This document shows positions 16,357 to 24,652 of a DNA stretch of 64,000 nt, in pieces (within the stretch, counting starts at the first letter, position 1; each line of letters begins with the position of its first letter). The position numbers were made by a program, and so were the translations under genes. The notes under the pieces are model-generated. The model had not been told where the DNA came from. It made no database searches and was given only the letters and a program-made list of their open reading frames with translations. This stretch comes from Actinophytocola sp050699935 (GTDB taxonomy: Bacteria > Actinomycetota > Actinomycetes > Mycobacteriales > Pseudonocardiaceae): contig NZ_JBOHGB010000021.1 of the NCBI RefSeq assembly GCF_050699935.1, positions 3,338 to 67,337 on the forward strand, in the 5' to 3' direction.

Positions 16357-17793
16357 ATGAGGGCGCATCCGGCAGGGCCGCTGCACGCCGAAGTCCTGCC
16401 GCCGGGCAACACGGCCGGACCGCGACCGTCCACAGCGGACGAGCTGGACGAGCTGCTGCCCGATGTCTGGCCGCGCAACGCCCGGCGCGACGAGGCGGGC
16501 GTGGTCCGCCTGGCCGGGGTGGACGTGCGGCGCCTCGCGGAGGAATACGGCACCCCGCTGTTCGTCGTGGACGAGGCCGACTTCCGGGCCCGCTGCGCCG
16601 AGCACGCCGCCGCGTTCGGCGACCCGGCCCTCGTGCACTACGCGGCCAAGGCGTTCCTCTCGGTCCAGGTAGCCCGCTGGGTCGCCGAGGAGGGCCTGTC
16701 GCTGGACGTGTGCAGCGGCGGCGAGCTGGAGATCGCGCTGCGGGCCGGCTTCCCGCCGGAGCGGATCACCTTGCACGGCAACAACAAGTCCGCACCGGAG
16801 CTGGCCGACGGGGTGGCCGCCGGGGTCGGCGCGGTCGTGCTCGACTCGTTCTACGAGATCGCCCGGCTGAACCGGATCGCCCTCGACCAGGGCCGGGTGC
16901 AGGACGTGCTCGTGCGCGTGACGGTCGGGGTGGAGGCGCACACGCACGAGTACATCGCGACCGCGCACGAGGACCAGAAGTTCGGCTTCTCGCTCGCCGG
17001 CGGCCTCGCCGCGGAGGCCGTGCGCCGGGTCCTCGGCTTGCCCGGGCTGCGGCTCGTCGGGCTGCACAGCCACATCGGCTCGCAGATCTTCGACGCCAAC
17101 GCGTTCGAGGTGTCCGCGCACCGGGTCATCGGGCTGCTCGCGGACCTGCGCGACGAGCACGGCGCGGACGCCGTCGCCAGTGTGTCCACTGTGGACCTCG
17201 GGGGCGGGCTCGGCATCGCCTACACCGCGGCGGACGACCCGCCGCCGCCCGGCTGGCTCGCCGAGCAGCTGCGCAACATCGTGGCGAAGGAGTGCGAGCA
17301 GGCCGGGCTGGACCTGCCGAGGATCGCGGTCGAGCCGGGCCGGGCCATCGTCGGTCCCGGCACCGTGACGGTCTACGAGGTCGGCACGATCAAGGACGTC
17401 GAGCTCGGCCACGGTTCCGCTCGCCGCTACGTCAGCGTCGACGGTGGGATGAGCGACAACATCCGCACGGCGCTCTACGACGCGACCTACGACTGCCGCC
17501 TGCTGTCCCGGTTCTCCGACGACGGCGGCCGCGGCGGCGAGGCCGTGCTGTCGCGGGTGGTCGGCAAGCACTGCGAGTCCGGCGACGTGGTCGTACGGGA
17601 CTGCTGGCTGCCGGAGAACCTGGGACCCGGCGACCTTATCGCGGTGGCCGCCACCGGTGCGTACTGCTACGCGATGGCGTCGAGCTACAACCGGCTGCCG
17701 CGGCCCGCGGTCGTCGCGGTGCGCGACGGTGCGGCGTGGCTGCTGCTGCGCCGGGAGACCGTGGACGACCTCCTGCGGCTGGAGGTCTCATGA
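16357..17793 (+). CDS. lysA: Diaminopimelate decarboxylase
   Basis: Last step of lysine synthesis, decarboxylating meso-DAP with PLP. The 478-aa protein has the fold-III PLP motif HYAAKAF (the Lys binds PLP), the HGNNKS motif, GLHSHIGSQI, the glycine loop LGGGLGIAY, EPGRAIVGPG and CESGDVVVRD with the active-site Cys from the neighbouring subunit. It lies 81 bases after argS; no strong ribosome binding site precedes ATG 16357. The product feeds protein synthesis and, via its substrate, peptidoglycan. Confidence 0.96.
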   Translation: MRAHPAGPLHAEVLPPGNTAGPRPSTADELDELLPDVWPRNARRDEAGVVRLAGVDVRRLAEEYGTPLFVVDEADFRARCAEHAAAFGDPALVHYAAKAFLSVQVARWVAEEGLSLDVCSGGELEIALRAGFPPERITLHGNNKSAPELADGVAAGVGAVVLDSFYEIARLNRIALDQGRVQDVLVRVTVGVEAHTHEYIATAHEDQKFGFSLAGGLAAEAVRRVLGLPGLRLVGLHSHIGSQIFDANAFEVSAHRVIGLLADLRDEHGADAVASVSTVDLGGGLGIAYTAADDPPPPGWLAEQLRNIVAKECEQAGLDLPRIAVEPGRAIVGPGTVTVYEVGTIKDVELGHGSARRYVSVDGGMSDNIRTALYDATYDCRLLSRFSDDGGRGGEAVLSRVVGKHCESGDVVVRDCWLPENLGPGDLIAVAATGAYCYAMASSYNRLPRPAVVAVRDGAAWLLLRRETVDDLLRLEVS

Positions 17794-17799
17794 ACGGAA

Positions 17800-17912
17800 C
17801 CCGCGAGTCCAACCGTCAGAACCCGCGAGTCCAACCGTCCGGGCCCGCGAGTCCGGCATTCGGCACGGGCGCGAATGTTGGACTCACCCGTCGGGAACGT
17901 TGGACTCGCGGG
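17800..17912. repeat. Clustered CCCGCGAGTCCAAC repeats between lysA and hom
   Basis: Three forward units (17800..17813, 17822..17835, and 17844..17857 with changes) are followed by two inverted units (17877..17889 and 17899..17912). Forward and inverted units can pair into a large stem. A further related unit, CGTCGGACTCGCGGG, lies at 29485..29499 between a small lipoprotein gene and glyA. Confidence 0.6.
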
Positions 17913-17923
17913 TTGGGGGCGTC

Positions 17924-19222
17924 GTGAGTATCAAGGTCGCCATGCTGGGGTGTGGAACCGTTGGGGCGGAAGTGGTCCGGCTGCTGCACGAGCAGGCCGG
18001 CGACCTCGCCGCGCGCGTCGGCGGGTCGATCGAGCTGGCCGGGATCGCCGTGCGGCGGCCCAACCGGCACCCGGACGTGCCCGCGGACCTGCTCACCACC
18101 GACGCCGCCGGGCTCGTCGCGTCCGATGTGGACATCGTGGTCGAGGTGATCGGCGGCATCGAGCCGGCCCGCTCGCTGCTGACCGACGCGCTGCGCGCCG
18201 GCAAGTCCGTGGTGACCGCGAACAAGGCGCTGCTCGCCGAGCACGCCGCGGACCTGTTCGCGGCCGCCGGCTCCGCGGGCGCGGACCTGTACTTCGAGGC
18301 CGCGGTGGCGGGTGCGATCCCGCTGTTGCGGCCGCTGCGCGAGTCGCTCGCCGGCGACCGGATCACCCGGGTGATGGGGATCGTCAACGGCACCACCAAC
18401 TACGTACTGTCCGAAATGGACGCGTCGGGCGCGGGCTACGCGGAGACGCTCGACGAGGCCTCCCGGCTCGGCTACGCGGAGGCCGACCCGACGGCCGACG
18501 TGGAGGGCTACGACGCGGCGTCCAAGGCGGCCATCCTCGCCTCGATCGCCTTCCACACCAGGGTCACCGCGGCCGACGTGTACCGGGAGGGCATCACCGC
18601 GGTCACGCCGGCGGACATCGCCGCCGCGCGGACGCTCGGCCGGACGATCAAGCTGCTGGCCATCTGCGAGCGGGTGAACGGCGGCCCGGACAGCGCTGCC
18701 GGCGAGGCGGTCGCGGTCCGCGTGCACCCGGCGATGATCCCGCGCGGCCACCCCCTCGCGACCGTGGGCGGCGCGTTCAACGCGGTCTTCGTGGAGGCCG
18801 ACGCGGCCGGCTCGCTGATGTTCTACGGCCAGGGCGCGGGCGGCTCGCCCACCGCGAGCGCGGTGCTCGGCGACCTCGTCGCGGTGGCACGCAACAAGGT
18901 CGTGGGCGGGCGCGGGCCGGGGGAGTCCTCTTACGCCGCGCTCCCGGTCCGCCCGATCGCCCAGGTGGACACCCGCTACCACATCAGCCTGGACGTGGCC
19001 GACCGCCCGGGTGTGCTGGCTTCGGTGGCCACGGTGTTCGCCGAGCACGGCGTGAGCATCGCCGCGGTCCGCCAGCAGGGCCGCAGCGCCGACGCGAGCC
19101 TGGTCATCGTCACGCACTCCGCCCCCGACGCCGCCCTAAGGTCCACTGTCGACAAGATCGCGGGGCTGGCGGTCGTGCACGAGGTAGTCAGCGTGATGCG
19201 GGTAGAAGGCGAGGAACCATGA
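17924..19222 (+). CDS. hom: Homoserine dehydrogenase
   Basis: Reduces aspartate semialdehyde to homoserine for threonine and methionine. The 432-aa protein has the NAD(P) motif GCGTVGAEV, the catalytic region NGTTNYVLSEM and YAEADPTADVEGYDAASK, and a C-terminal ACT domain (HISLDVADRPGVLASVATVF), so threonine feedback inhibition is likely. GTG 17924 follows GGGGGC. The preceding 130 bases hold the CCCGCGAGTCCAAC repeats. Its stop overlaps the thrC ATG (ATGA). Confidence 0.96.
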   Translation: MSIKVAMLGCGTVGAEVVRLLHEQAGDLAARVGGSIELAGIAVRRPNRHPDVPADLLTTDAAGLVASDVDIVVEVIGGIEPARSLLTDALRAGKSVVTANKALLAEHAADLFAAAGSAGADLYFEAAVAGAIPLLRPLRESLAGDRITRVMGIVNGTTNYVLSEMDASGAGYAETLDEASRLGYAEADPTADVEGYDAASKAAILASIAFHTRVTAADVYREGITAVTPADIAAARTLGRTIKLLAICERVNGGPDSAAGEAVAVRVHPAMIPRGHPLATVGGAFNAVFVEADAAGSLMFYGQGAGGSPTASAVLGDLVAVARNKVVGGRGPGESSYAALPVRPIAQVDTRYHISLDVADRPGVLASVATVFAEHGVSIAAVRQQGRSADASLVIVTHSAPDAALRSTVDKIAGLAVVHEVVSVMRVEGEEP

Positions 19223-20412
19223 GGTCAGATCGGACCCCCGGGCTCTCCAACCGCACCTCAGGGGAACGTGACGCAACCCAGCCACAAGTACGTGACCAAA
19301 CAGCACTTTCCCTCCCCCAAGGTGACCACAACAATGAATTTCGGGGAGGCGGTACTGCTTGGCCCGGGGTGATCCACGCCTACTCCGACCGGATCCCGCT
19401 CCCGGACGGTGCGAAGGTGGTGACCCTGCAGGAGGGCGGCACACCGCTGCTGGAGGCCCACCACGTCTCGGCGGCGACCGGCTGCCGGGTGCTCCTCAAG
19501 ATCGAGGGCGCCAACCCGACCGGCTCGTTCAAGGACCGCGGCATGACCGTGGCGATCACGCACGCGCTGGCCACGGGCGCCACCGCGGTGATCTGCGCGT
19601 CCACCGGCAACACGTCCGCGGCGGCCGCCGCGTACGCCGCGCGCGCCGGGCTGACCTGCGCGGTCCTCGTGCCGAGCGGCAAGATCGCGATGGGCAAGCT
19701 CGCGCAGGCCGTCGCGCACGGCGCGCGGATCCTGCAGATCAGCGGCAACTTCGACGACTGCCTCGAGCTCGCCCGCAAGACCGCCGCCGAGTACCCGGTG
19801 GAGCTGGTCAACTCGGTCAACCCGGTGCGCCTGGTGGGGCAGCGGACCGCCGCGTGGGAGATCTGCGACACGCTCGGCCGCGCGCCCGACGTGCACTGCC
19901 TGCCGGTCGGCAACGCGGGCAACATCACCGCGTACTGGCAGGGCTACCGAGACTACGCCGAGGACGGCGTGGTCGCGGGGACGCCGAGGATGTTCGGCTT
20001 CCAGGCCGCGGGCGCGGCGCCACTGGTGCGCGGGGAGCCCGTGCGTGACCCGGACACCGTGGCCACCGCGATCCGGGTGGGCAACCCCGCCTCGTGGGCG
20101 GGCGCCATCGCCGCGCGTGACGCGTCGGGCGGGCTGATCGACGCGATCACCGACGAGCACCTGCTGGCGGCGTACCACCTGCTCGCCACGCGCGAGGGCG
20201 TGTTCGTCGAGCCGGCGGCGGCGATCAGCGTGGCGGGCGCACTGGCGACGGCCGCGGACGGCCGGCTGCCGGCGGGCTCGCTCGTGGTCTGCACGGTGAC
20301 CGGGCACGGCCTCAAGGACCCGGACACGGCGCTCGCGGGCATGCCGCCGGTGGAGCCGGTGCCGGTGTCGCCCGGTGCGGTCGCGGCCGCGCTGGAGCTG
20401 ACTCGAGCGTGA
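19219..20412 (+). CDS. thrC: Threonine synthase with an R1-encoded insertion near its N-terminus
   Basis: Converts O-phosphohomoserine to threonine with PLP. Family motifs are NPTGSFKDRGM (the PLP Lys), ASTGNTSAAAAAYAARAG and GNAGNITAYW. ATG 19219 overlaps the hom stop (ATGA) and is in frame. The first ten codons (MRSDRTPGLS) are followed by 34 codons made entirely of repeat R1 (19251..19352), then normal ThrC resumes at TAWPGVIHAYSDR. Without those 34 residues the 397-aa product would be about 363 aa, the usual size. The only internal in-frame start, GTG 19369, lacks a close ribosome binding site and would remove the conserved WPG. Confidence 0.93.
   Translation: MRSDRTPGLSNRTSGERDATQPQVRDQTALSLPQGDHNNEFRGGGTAWPGVIHAYSDRIPLPDGAKVVTLQEGGTPLLEAHHVSAATGCRVLLKIEGANPTGSFKDRGMTVAITHALATGATAVICASTGNTSAAAAAYAARAGLTCAVLVPSGKIAMGKLAQAVAHGARILQISGNFDDCLELARKTAAEYPVELVNSVNPVRLVGQRTAAWEICDTLGRAPDVHCLPVGNAGNITAYWQGYRDYAEDGVVAGTPRMFGFQAAGAAPLVRGEPVRDPDTVATAIRVGNPASWAGAIAARDASGGLIDAITDEHLLAAYHLLATREGVFVEPAAAISVAGALATAADGRLPAGSLVVCTVTGHGLKDPDTALAGMPPVEPVPVSPGAVAAALELTRA
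19251..19352 (+). repeat. Interspersed repeat R1, copy 1 (inside thrC)
   Basis: 102 bp running from CCGCACCTCAGGGGAACGTG to GGGGAGGCGG. It shares long stretches with copy 2 (48984..49084, opposite strand), including the central GTACGTGACCAAACAG. Being 34 codons long with no stop in the thrC frame, it can be translated. Confidence 0.85.
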
Positions 20413-21335
20413 GTGGAGCCGCGTCCGCCATGAGCGGCACGGTCCGGGTCACGGTTCCCGCCTCGACGGCGAACCTCGGCTCGGGCTTCGATGCACTCGG
20501 GCTCGCGCTCGGCCTGTACGACGTGGTCGAGGTGGCGGTCACCGACGAGGGCGTCACGGGCACGGTGACCGGCGAGGGCGCGGGCCTGCGCGTCGACGAG
20601 AACCACCTCGTCGTGCGCGCGCTGCTGGCCACCGCGAAGGAGCTCGGCCTCGACCTGCCCGGCGTGGAGTTGACGTGCGTGAACGCGATCCCACACGCAC
20701 GCGGGCTCGGGTCCTCGGCCGCTGCCGTCGTCGCGGGCATCGCGGCCGGATACGCGCTCGCCGAACGTGAGCTGGACAGTGCGGCGCTGCGGCTCGCCGC
20801 CGGGTTCGAAGGGCACGCCGACAACGTCGCCGCGAGCCTGCGCGGTGGCCTCGCGTTGGCGTGGACCGAGTCGACGCCGAACGAGACCGGGCACACGTAT
20901 CACGCGGTGCGCTTCGAGCCGCACCCGTCGCTGCGGCCGGTCGTGCTGATCCCGGCCGAGCACTCCGCCACGTCGCTGACCCGCGGCTTGCTGCCAGCCT
21001 CGGTGCCGCACGTCGACGCCGCGTTCGCGGCCGGCCGGTGCGCGCTCGCCGTGCACGCGCTCACCACGTGGCCGGAGCTGTTGCTGACCGCGACCGAGGA
21101 CCGGCTGCATCAGGACTACCGCGCGCGGGCGTGGCCGAACACGATGCGCCTGGTGCGTGCGATGCGCGAGAACGCTGTCGCCGCAACGGTTTCCGGCGCC
21201 GGACCGACCGTGTTCGCGGCGACGCTGGACGGCCGGTTGCCGGCCGGAGTGGACACGTCGGGCTTCCTCGTGCGCGAGCTGGCGGTCGACCGTGACGGGG
21301 TACGAACCGAGCGGGTCGGAACAAATTCCAGGTAG
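20409..21335 (+). CDS. thrB: Homoserine kinase
   Basis: Phosphorylates homoserine to supply ThrC. The 308-aa GHMP kinase has the ATP-binding glycine/serine loop PHARGLGSSAAAVVAG, an N-terminal VPASTANLGSGFDALG and the C-terminal GHMP motif VSGAGPTVFA. GTG 20409 overlaps the thrC stop by 4 bases (GTGA); an in-frame ATG lies 7 codons later, but the overlap favours GTG. It is the last gene of the hom-thrC-thrB operon. Confidence 0.95.
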   Translation: MSGAASAMSGTVRVTVPASTANLGSGFDALGLALGLYDVVEVAVTDEGVTGTVTGEGAGLRVDENHLVVRALLATAKELGLDLPGVELTCVNAIPHARGLGSSAAAVVAGIAAGYALAERELDSAALRLAAGFEGHADNVAASLRGGLALAWTESTPNETGHTYHAVRFEPHPSLRPVVLIPAEHSATSLTRGLLPASVPHVDAAFAAGRCALAVHALTTWPELLLTATEDRLHQDYRARAWPNTMRLVRAMRENAVAATVSGAGPTVFAATLDGRLPAGVDTSGFLVRELAVDRDGVRTERVGTNSR

Positions 21336-21721
21336 GCGGTGTTGTACAGGTCAGCCACGCCGGGCACCCGGTTGTTGCACGCGGATGCGGGGCCGTCTAC
21401 CCTCAGGGGCGTTCAGTCACCGCGCGTACCGGCGCCCGGTGTCGTTCCCGGGGAACTCTTTCCGGGTCGCATCATCATCCGTTGAGATGCCGACTCGGCC
21501 CATGGCCGAAGTCGACGCTGGCGGATACCGAAAGCCGCGGTGACCGAGGTAGCTCAGCGTTGACGAACCGTCGTCCGCGATGGCGAAACTGCCAGGTGGC
21601 CACGGTAGTGATGGCGGTCGGTCAACCCGGGGCGTAGCGCCGTGCCGAGTTCGTCGGGCGGCGGTCCGCTGGTACACGGGTCCACCAAATGGAGGCGGGG
21701 ACCTGGTCAGGAAGGACATGA
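21336..21721 (+). promoter_or_regulatory. Long leader of rho, with promoter
   Basis: A 386-base gap. TTGCAC (21375..21380) and TACCCT (21398..21403) are spaced 17 bases apart, predicting a leader of about 310 nt before the rho start. Long leaders are common at rho, which controls its own transcription in other bacteria; I see no uninterrupted terminator-type hairpin. ATG 21718 opens a 5-codon ORF (MSEQH) that overlaps the real GTG start at 21722. Confidence 0.45.
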
Positions 21722-23665
21722 GTGAGCAACACTGATCTGCTGGGTAGCGAATCCACAAATGGCACGGTCGAAGCCGCACCCGCGGCGGAGACCGATGCCA
21801 CGCCACGCACCAGTGCAAACGGGGGTACGACCAAGCGACGCGCCGGCCTGTCGGGCATGGTGCTCGCCGAGCTTCGCGAACTCGCCGGACAGCTGGGCAT
21901 CACCGGCACGGCGGGAATGCGTAAGGGGGACCTGATCGCCGCGATCAAGGAGCGGCAAGGCAGTTCGTCCGGCGGTGCACAGGAGCGTGCCGTGACCGAC
22001 TCGGGACGTGGTTCGAAGACTGGTTCGGAGACACTGCCGCTCGGCATCGAGTCCGAGCGTGCGACCCCGGCCGAGAAGCCGGAGAAGCCCGCGACGGACA
22101 AGCCGGCCGAGTCCGGCGCGCCCGCCGAGCAGGCCGGCGGGGAGACCGGTGAGGACGGTGGCCGCCGCGAGGGCGGTCGGCGTCGGCGCGGGTCCGGCCG
22201 TGCGGCCGGCAGCCCGGACACCGAGCAGCGCGACGACAAGCGCGAGGACAAGCGCGAGGAAGGCAAGCGGGACAACGACCGCGGCGGGGACCGGGGTGAG
22301 CGGAACCAGGAACGCCAGGGTGGCGGCCGGGACCGCAACCAGGGCGGCCGCAACCAGGGCGGGCGCAACAACGACCGCAACAACGACCGCAACAACGACC
22401 GCGACAACGGGCCGGACGACGACGACGAGGAGGGCGGCCGCCGTCGTGGCCGGCGCTTCCGAGACCGTCGTCGCCGCGGCGGTGGCGGCCGGGGCGATTC
22501 GCCGGACACCGAGGTGCGCGAGGACGACGTCCTGCTGCCCGTCGCCGGCGTGCTCGACGTGCTCGAGAACTACGCGTTCGTGCGGACCTCGGGCTACCTG
22601 TCCGGGCCCAACGACGTCTACGTCTCGCTCTCGCTCGTGCGCAAGTACGGCCTTCGCCGCGGCGATGCGATCACCGGCATGGTGCGCCAGCCGCGTGAGG
22701 GCGAGCAGCAGCGGCAGAAGTTCAACCCGCTGGTGCGCGTGGAGACGATCAACGGGCTCGACCCGGAGCAGGCGAGGAACCGTGCCGAGTTCACCAAGCT
22801 GACTCCGCTCTACCCCAACGAGCGGCTGCGCCTGGAGACCGAGTCGCACATCCTCACCACGCGCGTCATCGACCTGGTGATGCCGGTGGGCAAGGGGCAG
22901 CGTGCGCTGATCGTCTCGCCGCCGAAGGCCGGCAAGACCATGGTCCTGCAGGCCATCGCGAACGCGATCACCACGAACAACCCCGAGGTCTACCTGATGG
23001 TCGTGCTCGTGGACGAACGGCCGGAAGAGGTCACCGACATGCAGCGATCGGTGAAGGGCGAGGTCATCGCCTCGACCTTCGACCGCCCGCCGTCGGACCA
23101 CACCACGGTCGCGGAGCTGTCCATCGAGCGGGCCAAGCGCCTGGTCGAGATGGGCCACGACGTGGTCGTGCTGCTCGACTCGATCACCCGGCTCGGCCGC
23201 GCTTACAACCTGGCCGCGCCCGCGTCCGGGCGGATCCTGTCCGGTGGTGTCGACTCGACCGCGCTCTTCCCACCGAAGCGGTTCCTCGGCGCGGCGCGCA
23301 ACATCGAGGACGGCGGCTCGCTGACGATCTTCGCCACCGCACTGGTGGAAACCGGGTCGGCGGGTGACACGGTGATCTTCGAGGAGTTCAAGGGCACTGG
23401 TAACGCCGAGCTGAAGCTGGACCGCAAGATCGCGGACAAGCGGACCTTCCCGGCCGTGGACGTCGACCTGTCCAGCACCCGCAAGGAGGAGCTGCTGCTC
23501 TCGCCGGACGAGCTCGCGGTCACCGTGAAACTCCGCCGCGTGTTGCACGCGCTGGACAACCAGCAGGCCATCGACCTGCTGCTGACCCAGCTGCGCAAGA
23601 CCCGCACGAACATCGAGTTCCTCATGCAGGTGGCCAAGAACACGCCAACGGTCAATGACGACTAA
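21722..23665 (+). CDS. rho: Transcription termination factor Rho
   Basis: Hexameric RNA helicase ending transcripts without intrinsic terminators. The 647-aa protein has the Rho N-terminal SAP-like helix pair (LSGMVLAELRELAGQLGI), a disordered Arg/Gly/Asn/Asp-rich insert (residues about 80-255) with RNND repeats typical of actinobacteria, the RNA-binding cold-shock-like domain, the P-loop SPPKAGKTMVLQ and Walker B DVVVLLDSITRL. GTG 21722 follows AGGAAGG by 6 bases. The stop overlaps the convergent membrane-protein gene by 2 bases. Confidence 0.97.
   Translation: MSNTDLLGSESTNGTVEAAPAAETDATPRTSANGGTTKRRAGLSGMVLAELRELAGQLGITGTAGMRKGDLIAAIKERQGSSSGGAQERAVTDSGRGSKTGSETLPLGIESERATPAEKPEKPATDKPAESGAPAEQAGGETGEDGGRREGGRRRRGSGRAAGSPDTEQRDDKREDKREEGKRDNDRGGDRGERNQERQGGGRDRNQGGRNQGGRNNDRNNDRNNDRDNGPDDDDEEGGRRRGRRFRDRRRRGGGGRGDSPDTEVREDDVLLPVAGVLDVLENYAFVRTSGYLSGPNDVYVSLSLVRKYGLRRGDAITGMVRQPREGEQQRQKFNPLVRVETINGLDPEQARNRAEFTKLTPLYPNERLRLETESHILTTRVIDLVMPVGKGQRALIVSPPKAGKTMVLQAIANAITTNNPEVYLMVVLVDERPEEVTDMQRSVKGEVIASTFDRPPSDHTTVAELSIERAKRLVEMGHDVVVLLDSITRLGRAYNLAAPASGRILSGGVDSTALFPPKRFLGAARNIEDGGSLTIFATALVETGSAGDTVIFEEFKGTGNAELKLDRKIADKRTFPAVDVDLSSTRKEELLLSPDELAVTVKLRRVLHALDNQQAIDLLLTQLRKTRTNIEFLMQVAKNTPTVNDD
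22364..22402 (+). repeat. Coding tandem repeat in rho (Arg-Asn-Asn-Asp units)
   Basis: Three 12-bp units CGCAACAACGAC in a row, followed by a degenerate fourth, encode RNND repeats in the disordered insert of Rho. Likely to vary in number between strains. Confidence 0.6.
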
Positions 23666-24090
23666 GGCTGACGACTGAGCTCACGCTCGTCGTCATCGGC
23701 ATCGGCCTGCCGGCACAGGATCACGAGCGTGACCAGTGCCGGCAGGCCGACCGCTATCGCGGCCCAGGTCGGGATCGCCGGCCCGCCGAGCAGCAGGCCG
23801 GCGACGAAGATCGCGGTGGGGTAGGCGATCCGCAGGCAGCGGCGCCGGCAGTTCGGCCAGTGGGCCGGGTGCACGTCGATGAGCGCCGTCACCGCCGCGG
23901 CGGCGCCGCACAGGGCACTGGACAGCGTCGCCTGCCATTGCGCGTCGATGAGCACCCGCAGCACGGCGACCAGGCCGAGGACGGCGGCCGTGAAGAGGAT
24001 CGGGATGGCCAGCCAGGCACGCAAGGAAAGCGGCCGGCCGGACAGGTCGAGGGGGCCGGGCAGCACCCCAGCAGTGTGTCCGCGGTCCAT
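23662..24090 (-). CDS. Small membrane protein of unknown function
   Basis: A 142-aa protein with about four hydrophobic segments (WLAIPILFTAAVLGLVAVL, ATLSSALCGAAAAVTALI, AIFVAGLLLGGPAIPTWAAI, GLPALVTLVILC) and an acidic tail (DADDDERELS). It is convergent with rho and overlaps its stop codon. ATG 24090 is the longest start; no strong ribosome binding site is visible. I do not recognise a family. Confidence 0.6.
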   Translation of the reverse strand: MDRGHTAGVLPGPLDLSGRPLSLRAWLAIPILFTAAVLGLVAVLRVLIDAQWQATLSSALCGAAAAVTALIDVHPAHWPNCRRRCLRIAYPTAIFVAGLLLGGPAIPTWAAIAVGLPALVTLVILCRQADADDDERELSRQP

Positions 24091-24292
24091 GTACTCGATC
24101 GGGTGACATCGGTGAGTGTGCGACCAAGTGCGGCGGGCAGCCGCTCACGGACGACGAGCGGTCGGAATACGGCCCGAGCGGGGCGCGTTGAAGACTTCGC
24201 CAGGTCATCTGGCAAACTGTTGGGTCGAGTCCCGGCTCCGGTTCACCCCGAACGAACGGGGACCCGGCGGCCACTGAGAAAGGGCAAGATCT

Positions 24293-24511
24293 GTGAAGAC
24301 CGGTATCCACCCCGAGTACGTCGTGACCGAGGTCGTCTGCGGCTGTGGGAACAAGTTCACCACGCACAGCACGAAGAAGTCGGGCAGCATCCACGTCGAG
24401 ATCTGCTCGAACTGCCACCCGTTCTACACGGGCAAGCAGAAGATCCTCGACACCGGCGGCCGGGTCGCCCGCTTCGAGGCTCGCTACGGCAAGCGGCAGA
24501 AGTCCAAGTAG
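24293..24511 (+). CDS. rpmE: Ribosomal protein L31 (zinc-binding form)
   Basis: A 72-aa large-subunit protein. CGCG near residue 16 and CSNC near residue 38 form the zinc-ribbon ligands of the C+ type of L31, and HPFYTGKQK is the family signature. In actinobacteria the C+ form is normally replaced by a zinc-free paralogue under zinc shortage; that paralogue is not in the window. GTG 24293 lies 7 bases after AAAGGG. Gene order rho-rpmE-prfA-prmC is typical. Confidence 0.97.
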   Translation: MKTGIHPEYVVTEVVCGCGNKFTTHSTKKSGSIHVEICSNCHPFYTGKQKILDTGGRVARFEARYGKRQKSK

Positions 24512-24535
24512 CTTCGCGTTCGGCGCCTACCCGAC

Positions 24536-24603
24536 GAGGCCTGTTCAAAACACTCCGGTTCGTCGACCTCTTCGCACCTGGTCGACAGTTTTGAATTGGC
24601 CTC
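24536..24603 (+). terminator. Long nested hairpin between rpmE and prfA
   Basis: GAGGCC..TTCAAAAC (24536..24551) pairs with GTTTTGAA..GGCCTC (24588..24603), two mismatches in the middle. Nested inside is GTCGACC/GGTCGAC (24562..24568 and 24580..24586, loop of 11). No T tract follows, so it may act as an mRNA processing or attenuation structure rather than a classical terminator. Confidence 0.5.
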
Positions 24604-24652
24604 GGCCGTGTCGGGTGGGCGCCGTTTTGTGTCTTCCGGAGAGGAGGCCGCC

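Noticed and set aside
22364..22402. Short tandem repeat as a CRISPR or regulatory array
   Set aside because: The units are coding (RNND) within Rho and have no spacers.
24188..24218. Promoter of rpmE (TTGAAG with CAAACT)
   Set aside because: Spacing is 19 bases and the -10 match is poor; not strong enough to list as a feature.
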